Positions 1-5,700 of a DNA stretch of 10,025 bases are shown here, piece after piece. The notes beneath the pieces are model-generated. The model worked only from the letters and a program-made list of their open reading frames with translations. It was not told where the DNA came from and did no database searches. The stretch is from CF-96 sp028287605 (GTDB lineage Bacteria > Chloroflexota > Dormibacteria > Aeolococcales > Aeolococcaceae). Location of the stretch: contig JAXDLT010000038.1 in the NCBI GenBank assembly GCA_034666465.1, forward strand, positions 1 to 10,025, in the 5' to 3' direction. Within the stretch, counting starts at the first letter, position 1. Each line of letters opens with the position of its first letter. Both the position numbers and the translations under genes were made by a program.

Positions 1-258
1 GCCGCCCACCAGCACCAGGCCGAAGAAGAGCCACCACAGCACGGCGCCGAGGGCGGCGAGCAGCGCCGCCCGGCCCGACACCAGCTGGGCGATGCCGACC
101 GCGTAGGCCTCGGTGAAGACGAACCCGATGATCAGCCAGCGGATCAGCGACCGGCGCAGCGCCGGGCGCCGGCCCAGCAGCGCGAAGGCCTCACCGTACA
201 GGGCCACCAGCCCCCCCACCCCGGATCGTCGCGAGGGGGCGGCCCCCACATCGTCCAC
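1..258 (-). CDS. N-terminal part of an unidentified membrane protein (cut by window edge)
   Basis: Only the first 86 codons are present; the gene continues beyond position 1. I do not recognise the family. The start is the GTG at 258-256, preceded at a 5-nt spacing by a good GGAGG-type ribosome binding site within GGGGAGGG. A downstream in-frame GTG is possible but has no such site. The visible protein has a polar N-terminus of about 15 residues. Next comes a basic stretch (LLGRRPALRRS, about 27-37) and then two hydrophobic segments at about 38-58 (LIRWLIIGFVFTEAYAV) and 66-86 (LLAALGAVLWWLFFGLVLVGG). These look like two closely spaced transmembrane helices. The positive residues before the first helix suggest a cytoplasmic N-terminus. 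It lies 22 nt downstream of the RAM-domain gene on the same strand, so the two are probably cotranscribed. It could be a transporter, the membrane anchor of a sensor, or another integral membrane protein; nothing visible decides. Confidence 0.72.
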   Translation of the reverse strand, partial: MDDVGAAPSRRSGVGGLVALYGEAFALLGRRPALRRSLIRWLIIGFVFTEAYAVGIAQLVSGRAALLAALGAVLWWLFFGLVLVGG

Positions 259-280
259 GGCGCCCTCCCCGGCACCCGGG

Positions 281-511
281 CTACTTGACGGCAAGGCAGG
301 TGACGGTCTTGAAGACACCCTCGATGCGCTGGATCTTCTCGACGATGAGGGCGCCCACCCCGGCGACGTCCCCCGCCTCCACCTGGGCGATGACGTCGTA
401 CTCCCCGGTGATGGCGTCGGACTGGACGATCCCGTCCTGGCCCGACAGGTGCGAGACGACGTCCATCGCCCTCCCCGGCTGGGTGCTGATGAGCACGTAG
501 GCGCGCACCAT
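281..511 (-). CDS. Stand-alone Lrp/AsnC ligand-binding (RAM) domain protein
   Basis: This is a 76-residue protein matching the C-terminal effector-binding domain of Lrp/AsnC regulators (AsnC_trans_reg fold) without the helix-turn-helix. The N-terminal VRAYVLISTQPGRAMDVVSHL strand-helix, the central SDAITGEYDVIAQVEAGD strand pair and the terminal IEGVFKTVTCLAVK are the usual elements. The GEYDV segment is the region where the family forms its ligand pocket between dimers. Such single-domain proteins of about 75-90 residues are common in bacteria and archaea. They assemble into oligomers that bind amino acids or similar small effectors; the effector here cannot be read. The start is the ATG at 511-509, preceded by GGAGGAGG with 6 nt before the ATG. 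A longer in-frame extension to 706 is open only because of the GC bias, and its Arg/Gly-rich text has no family similarity. A membrane protein gene follows after 22 nt. A direct regulatory role on DNA is unlikely without an HTH. Confidence 0.87.
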   Translation of the reverse strand: MVRAYVLISTQPGRAMDVVSHLSGQDGIVQSDAITGEYDVIAQVEAGDVAGVGALIVEKIQRIEGVFKTVTCLAVK

Positions 512-554
512 TGTCGTCCTCCTCCGGCGGGGCCGCCGCTCCCACTCGGCGCCG

Positions 555-582
555 ACTGTAGCACCGCGCCGGGGAATGTCCA
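555..582 (-). promoter_or_regulatory. Candidate sigma-70-type promoter for the RAM gene
   Basis: Read on the minus strand, TGGACA (582-577) and TACAGT (560-555) are separated by 16 nt. They match TTGACA at 5 of 6 and TATAAT at 4 of 6 positions. Transcription would start near 548, about 35-40 nt before the ATG at 511. This is the best promoter-like pair in the window, but it is inferred by eye. Confidence 0.45.
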
Positions 583-617
583 CGCCCTCCGTGCCGGACG
601 ACACGGCCGACAGGACT

Positions 618-637
618 GACGTGTGTCCACCCACGTC
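618..637. repeat. Inverted repeat GACGTG-N8-CACGTC
   Basis: Perfect 6-bp arms (618-623 and 632-637) flank an 8-nt spacer. The repeat lies about 35 bp upstream of the minus-strand -35 candidate. It could be a regulator binding site or chance; in this GC-rich sequence short palindromes are frequent. Confidence 0.3.
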
Positions 638-643
638 GCTACG

Positions 644-658
644 TTCGGGATACCCGAA
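644..658. repeat. Palindrome TTCGGG-ATA-CCCGAA (candidate operator)
   Basis: Perfect 6-bp arms flank a 3-nt centre. It sits in the most AT-rich part of the intergenic region, directly upstream of the plus-strand promoter candidate at 663. A compact, near-symmetric 15-mer of this type fits a dimeric repressor site, but no regulator can be assigned. Confidence 0.35.
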
Positions 659-662
659 GGCT

Positions 663-690
663 TTGTTGGTTTCGCACGGTTTGTTACGAT
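663..690 (+). promoter_or_regulatory. Weak candidate promoter for the plus-strand membrane protein gene
   Basis: TTGTTG (663-668) and TACGAT (685-690) are separated by 16 nt. They match the -35 consensus at 3 of 6 and the -10 consensus at 4 of 6. The predicted start, near 697, leaves an untranslated leader of about 140 nt before the ATG at 836. A second TACGAT at 726-731 has no matching -35. Confidence 0.28.
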
Positions 691-835
691 CAGGAGTGGA
701 CGGCACGCGGCCCCCTGAGGCGGTGTACGATCGTCACGGGAGCCCCTGCGGGGAGCCCGACTTCACCATGCAACTCACCCCTTCCTGGCGGGCGGACCGG
801 AAACGGTTCGCCCGCTCTTTGGTTCACGGCCCCCG

Positions 836-1279
836 ATGCCCGTCCTCGGCCTGATCGCACGCATCCTCGCCCGGATCGCCCTGCTCGGCGCGCTCCAGGC
901 GCTGCGGCGCCGCGCCGGTGGGGCGCCGCCCCCCTGGCGCACCCCGGGCCCCGGTCCCACCCCGCAGCGCCCGCCGGCGCCCGTGTCTCCCGCCGACGCC
1001 GAGCGCGCCCGCCGGGTGGTGCGCCTGGTCGCCGAGTCGGCGCGGATCGGCGTGCGCGTGGTGCTGCTCACCGGCTTCCTCGGCGCCTTCGCGGTGCTGC
1101 TCACCGCCGGCACCACCGCCGCCACCCTGGGTCCGCGCTGGCTCGGGATCGTCCTCCTCGTCCTCGCCGCCGCCGCCCTGGTGCTCGCCCTGCGCGAGCT
1201 GCGCGCCGCCTGGAGGCTGCGCCTCGCCCAGGTGCGCCGCCGCCGCGCCGAGCGTCTGACCTCGCCGGAGGTCCGGTAG
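836..1279 (+). CDS. Small two-helix membrane protein, function unknown
   Basis: The predicted protein has 147 residues and I do not recognise the family. It begins with a hydrophobic/basic helix (about 3-26, GLIARILARIALLGALQALRRR) that could be amphipathic or a first membrane segment. A Pro/Gly-rich linker follows at 28-52. A helix rich in Ala and Arg (about 53-74) leads into two clear transmembrane segments at about 75-92 and 102-119. The protein ends in a strongly basic tail (120-141), predicted cytoplasmic. The helix, loop and helix with basic flanks resembles DUF-type holdase or phage-holin-like superfamily proteins, but the resemblance is only topological. The start is the first ATG in frame; no Shine-Dalgarno sequence is visible just upstream, so the start is uncertain or the signal is weak. 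The reverse strand is also open here but encodes only low-complexity Arg/Ser text. The gene converges with lpdA, 47 nt apart. Confidence 0.68.
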   Translation: MPVLGLIARILARIALLGALQALRRRAGGAPPPWRTPGPGPTPQRPPAPVSPADAERARRVVRLVAESARIGVRVVLLTGFLGAFAVLLTAGTTAATLGPRWLGIVLLVLAAAALVLALRELRAAWRLRLAQVRRRRAERLTSPEVR

Positions 1280-1280
1280 A

Positions 1281-1298
1281 TTCGCGTGGGCCCGCGAA
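1281..1298. terminator. Candidate hairpin between convergent genes
   Basis: TTCGCG (1281-1286) and CGCGAA (1293-1298) form perfect 6-bp arms around a 6-nt loop. The hairpin starts 1 nt after the stop of the plus-strand gene and lies 28 nt beyond the stop of lpdA on the other strand. No T-run follows on either side, so this is not a classical intrinsic terminator. U-less hairpins of this type are often proposed as terminators in high-GC bacteria. Confidence 0.35.
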
Positions 1299-1326
1299 CC
1301 TCCACCGGCGGCTGAGCCTCCCCCGG

Positions 1327-2709
1327 TCAGGAGAGGTACGGCGCCACGCCCTCGCCCTGCTCGGCGCTGTCCATCACCACCTCGCTCACGGTGGGATGGG
1401 CGTGGATGATGTCGCCCAGCTCGGCCATGGTCAGGCCGTCGCTGATCGCCACCCCCACCTCGTGGACGATCTCCACGGCGTGGACCCCCATGATCGTCGC
1501 CCCCAGCAGCAGGTCGGTCCCGGCGTCGGCGTAGAGCTGGGCGACGCCGTCGGGCTCGGCCTCGCCCAGCGCCTTGCCGTTGCCGAGGAAGCGCGCCTGC
1601 CCGGTCCTGACGGTGAAGCCGGCCTCCCTGGCGGTCTCCGAGTTCAGGCCGACCATGGCGATCTCGGGGTGGGTGTAGATGCAGGAGGGCACCACGGTGC
1701 GGTCGATGGGCCGGGGATGGTGGCCGAGGGCGTTCTCGACCGCCCGCTCCGCCTCCTTGCTCGCCAGGTGGGCGAGCTGCAGGCCGCCGATGCAGTCGCC
1801 GGCCGCCCAGATCCGCGGGTTGGCGGTGCGCAGCCAGTCGTCGACGACGACGTGGCCGCGCTCGTTCACCTCGACCCCGGCCTCCTCCAGGCCGATGCCG
1901 CGGGTCTCGGCGCGGCGGCCGACGGAGACGAGGAGCACGTCGGCGGCGATCTCGGTGCCGTCGTCGAGCCGAGCGGTGAGGTCCTCGGCGCGGTACTCGG
2001 CGATGCCCTCGAGGCGGCGGCCGGTGTGGAAGCGGATGCCCTGCTTCTCCATCAGCGTGCGGAACTGGGTGACCACCCGGGGGTCGACCCCGGCGAGGAT
2101 CTGGGGGAGCACCTCGACCACGTCGATGCTCGTCCCCAGCGGCGCGAACACCGAGGCGAACTCGCAGCCGATCACCCCGCCGCCGACCACCAGCAGCCGC
2201 TCGGGGACGCGGTCGAGACGGAGCACGCCGTTGCTGGTGACCACCGACGGGTGGTCCATGTCGAGGCCGGGCAGCCCCGAGGGCTCGGTGCCCACGCAGA
2301 CCACCTGGTGGTCGTACTCGATGCGGCGGCCGTCGACGGCGACGGCGCCGTCCTCGATCCGTCCCTCGCCGCGCACCACCTCGACCCGGCGCCGCCTGCA
2401 GGCGTTCTCGACGCCGCGGCGCATCGCCAGGACCACCTCCTCCTTGCGCTCCATCATCCGTGCGAAGTCGACGCGCACCTCGCCGACCTCGATGCCGAGG
2501 TCGGCGGCGCCGCGGATCCGGCGGAGCAGGTCGGCGGTCGCGAGCAGCGACTTGGTGGGGATGCAGCCCCAGTTGAGGCAGGTGCCGCCGAGCTCGGCGC
2601 GCTCGACCATCACCACCTGCGCGCCGAGCTGCGAGGCGCGGAGCGCGGCGACGTCCCCGGCGGGTCCCCCGCCGAGCACCACCACCCTGGGGGCCTGCCG
2701 CTCGCTCAC
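1327..2709 (-). CDS. lpdA: Dihydrolipoamide dehydrogenase (E3 of 2-oxoacid dehydrogenase complexes)
   Basis: This 460-residue flavoprotein reoxidises dihydrolipoyl groups on E2 with NAD+ (cytoplasm, TCA cycle). Its length is normal for the family (about 460-475). Visible motifs are the FAD-binding GGGPAG at 13-18 and the redox-active disulfide GGTCLNWGCIPTK with Cys44 and Cys49. A second Rossmann motif VVGGGVIGCEFASVF, for NAD, lies at about 170-185. AAGDCIGGLQLAHLASKEA follows near 305-325. The C-terminal HAHPTVSE supplies His438 and Glu443, the catalytic dyad from the partner subunit. The start is the GTG at 2709-2707. It overlaps the TGA of the upstream E2-E1 gene by 4 nt (GTGA), so translation is probably coupled. 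An AGGAG lies 12 nt upstream, farther than ideal. Open frame upstream of this GTG is antisense-type read-through inside the neighbouring gene. The position suggests that this E3 is dedicated to the fused 2-oxoglutarate dehydrogenase, although it could also serve other complexes. Confidence 0.95.
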   Translation of the reverse strand: MSERQAPRVVVLGGGPAGDVAALRASQLGAQVVMVERAELGGTCLNWGCIPTKSLLATADLLRRIRGAADLGIEVGEVRVDFARMMERKEEVVLAMRRGVENACRRRRVEVVRGEGRIEDGAVAVDGRRIEYDHQVVCVGTEPSGLPGLDMDHPSVVTSNGVLRLDRVPERLLVVGGGVIGCEFASVFAPLGTSIDVVEVLPQILAGVDPRVVTQFRTLMEKQGIRFHTGRRLEGIAEYRAEDLTARLDDGTEIAADVLLVSVGRRAETRGIGLEEAGVEVNERGHVVVDDWLRTANPRIWAAGDCIGGLQLAHLASKEAERAVENALGHHPRPIDRTVVPSCIYTHPEIAMVGLNSETAREAGFTVRTGQARFLGNGKALGEAEPDGVAQLYADAGTDLLLGATIMGVHAVEIVHEVGVAISDGLTMAELGDIIHAHPTVSEVVMDSAEQGEGVAPYLS

Positions 2710-5700
2710 GAGCGCGAGCCGCTCCTGGCGAAGTTGCGCGCCTCCTCCGTGGTCACCGTCTCGACGGTGAGCGCCTCGCGGATGATCCGCTCCTGCTCCA
2801 TCGTGTGCGCCCCGTGGAAGCCCTCGCTGGGACTGGCGCGGCGGGGACGGCCGATGTACTCCCAGCGGATCTCGTAGGGACGGTGGCGGCCGATCGGACG
2901 GGCGAGATGGTTCCAGGCGCCCATGTTCATCGGCTCCTCCTGGACCCAGAACAGCTGCTCCAGGCGGGGGTACGACTCGACCAGCTTGCTGATCTCCACC
3001 AGCGGCAGCGGGTCGAGCAGCTCGATGCGCGCGATCGCGGTCCTCTGCGCCTGCGTGCGGAGCGGGCTGGTGATGAGGTCGTGGTACATCTTCCCGGTGG
3101 TCAGCAGCAGGGTGCGCACCTGGTCGCGCTTCTGCGCCATCTCGGGATCGTCGATGACGCGCCGGAAGCGGCCGGTGGCGAGCTCCTCGAGCGTGGCGTG
3201 GGCGGTGGCGGCGCGCAGCAGGCTCTTGGGGGTGAAGATCACCAGCGGCCGGGGACGCTGCATCAGCGCCTGCTGGCGCAGCAGGTGGAAGTACTGCGCC
3301 GGCGTCGAGCAGTTGGCGACGCGGATGTTGCCGGTGGAGGCGAGCTGCAGGAAGCGCTCGGGCCGCGCGCTGGAGTGCTCGGGGCCCTGGCCCTCGTAGC
3401 CGTGGGGGAGCAGCAGCACCAGCCGCGAGCGCTGCTCCCACTTCGCCTCGCCGGAGACCACGAACTGGTCGACCATCACCTGCGCGTTGTTGACGAAGTC
3501 GCCGAACTGCGCCTCCCAGATCACCAGGCTGTCGGGCGCGGCCACGCTGTAGCCGTACTCGAAGCCGAGGCACGCGCCCTCGCTGAGCGGGCTGTTGTGC
3601 AGCTCGAAGGTGGCGCTCGCGCCGGTGAGGTGCTCCATCGGGGTCCACCGGGCGCCGGTGACGGCGTCGTGGAAGGTGAGGTGGCGCTGGCTGAAGGTGC
3701 CGCGCTCGGTGTCCTGGCCGGTGAGCCGGATGGGGCGGCCCTGGAGCAGCAGCGAGCCCAGCGCCAGCGCCTCGGCGGTGGCCCAGTCGATCTCCCCGTC
3801 CTGCACCGCGATCCGCCGCCGGTCCATCTGCTTGGCCAGCTTGTGATTCAGGTTGAAGCTGCCGGGCAGGGTGAGCAGCTGCTCGTTGAGACCGATGAGG
3901 GTGCCGGCGCCGACCCCGGTGCGCCGCTCCGTGTCGCGGTCGATGGGGGGATGCAGGTCCTCCCACGGCTCCTCGGTGGGGCCGGTGGCGAGGCTGCTCT
4001 TCACCTTGTGGTGGGCCTGGCCCACGCGGTCGTAGGCGACCTGGAACTGCGCGTCGGCGTCCTCGCGGGTGATCAGGCCCTCGTCGATCAGCCGCTGCGC
4101 GTAGAGCTCGCGCGCGGTGGGATGGTTCTTGATCCTGGTGTACACCTGCGGCTGGGTGTACGAGGGCTCGTCGGTCTCGTTGTGACCGAAACGCCGGTAG
4201 CCGACGAGGTCGACGACCACGTCGCGGTGGTAGGTCCGCCGGTAGTCGTAGGCGAGCCGCATCGCGTGGATGCAGGCCTCGACGTCGTCGGCGTTGACGT
4301 GGACGATGGGGATGTCGAAGCCCTTGGCGAGGTCGGAGGCGTAGCGGGTCGAGCGGCCCTCGTGGGGGTCGGTGGTGAAGCCCACCTGGTTGTTGGCGAT
4401 GATGTGCACGGTGCCGCCGGTGGTGTAGCCGGTGAGCGCCTGGAGGTTGAGCACCTCGGCGACCAGGCCCTGACCGGGGAAGGCGGCGTCGCCGTGGATG
4501 AGCACCGGCAGCGCCGCCTTGGGGTCGACGTAGATGGCGGCGGCGCTGCGACGGGTCTGCTCGGCGCGGGTCCAGCCCTCGACCACCGGGTCGACGGCCT
4601 CGAGGTGGCTGGGGTTGGAGAGCAGCCGCACCGTGATCGGCTTCCCGGAGTCGGTGAGGTAGGTGCCGGTGGAGCCGAGGTGGTACTTGACGTCGCCGGT
4701 GGGGTCGTCGGGCTCCTCGCCGAGCTGGCGCTTCTGCTCGCCGCGCTCGAAGGCCACCAGGATCGAGTCGTAGGGACGGTTGACCACGTGGGAGATGACC
4801 GCCAGGCGGCCGCGATGCGCCGTGCCCATGACCACCGAGCCGATGCCGTCGGCGGCGACCATGGTGAGCAGCTCCTCGAGCATCGGCACCATCGCGTCGA
4901 GACCCTCGATGGAGAAGGTCTTCTGGCCGATGAAGGCACGGCGGAGGTAGCGTTCCATGGCGTCGACCTTGGTGAGCCGCGAGAGCAGCTGCACCTTGCG
5001 CTCCGGCGAGAGCGGGAGGCGGTGTGCGCCGGACTCGATGTGCTCCCGCAGCCAGACCCGCTGCTCATGGTTGGAGATGTGCTCGATCTCGTAGGCGATG
5101 GTGCCGGTGTAGGTCTTGCGCAGCCAGGGGAGCACGTCGGCGAGGGTCTCGCCGGGGACGTAGACGCGCAGCACCGAGGCGGGGACCGCGGCCATCAGCG
5201 CGGGCGTCAGCCCCACCGTGTGCGGGTCCATGGCGGGATCGGAGGGGTGCTCCGCGCCCAGCGGGTCGAGGTCGGCGCCGAGGTGGCCGTGGGTGCGATG
5301 CGCCTTGACCAGCGACATCCCGGCGCCCACCGCGGCGAGCAGCTCGAGCGTCGGGGGGGCGCCGGCCGCCACCGCCGAGCTGGTGCGCACGGCCCGCTCC
5401 GGCACCGGCGGCTGGGCCGCGGGCGGAGCCAGCCCGAGGCTGGTGAAGACCTCGGTGTAGAAGCCGTCGGCGCCGGCGAGCAGCGCCTCGATCCGGCCCA
5501 GGAACTCGCCGGACTCGGCGCCCTGGATCACCCGGTGGTCATAGGTGCTGGTCAGCGTCATCACCTTGGCCATGCCGAAGTCGCGCAGCCGCGCCTCGTC
5601 GATGCCGCGCACCTCCGCGGGGTAGCCGATCGCCCCGGTGGCGACGATGGTCCCCTGCCCGGGCATCAGCCGCGGCACCGAGGCGACGGTGCCGATGCCG

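Larger units (their letters stand above)
512..835. other. Divergent intergenic region
   Basis: These 324 bases separate the minus-strand RAM gene from the plus-strand membrane protein gene. I see no convincing gene here. The region is less GC-rich than its neighbours, especially 641-735. It holds candidate promoters for both directions and two inverted repeats, listed separately. A 28-codon open frame from the ATG at 769, ending at 854, overlaps the start of the next gene in another frame; it has no clear ribosome binding site. A short hairpin CCCC-TGC-GGGG lies at about 743-753. Confidence 0.6.

Noticed and set aside
512..706. N-terminal extension of the RAM protein upstream of 511
   Set aside because: A strong GGAGGAGG ribosome site precedes the ATG at 511 and the family domain starts there. 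The upstream text has no similarity and contains the promoter candidate.
769..854. 28-codon leader peptide overlapping the start of the gene at 836
   Set aside because: There is no ribosome binding site, no attenuator-like structure and no recognisable peptide; it is too short to separate from chance.
1396..2877. Plus-strand open frames opposite lpdA
   Set aside because: lpdA carries all family motifs on the minus strand; the opposing text is compositionally biased and unrecognisable.
2710..3966. N-terminal extension of lpdA reaching back to 3966
   Set aside because: This part overlaps the E1 coding sequence in another frame and reads as Arg/Pro/Ala-rich nonsense. The FAD motif begins 12 residues after the GTG at 2709.
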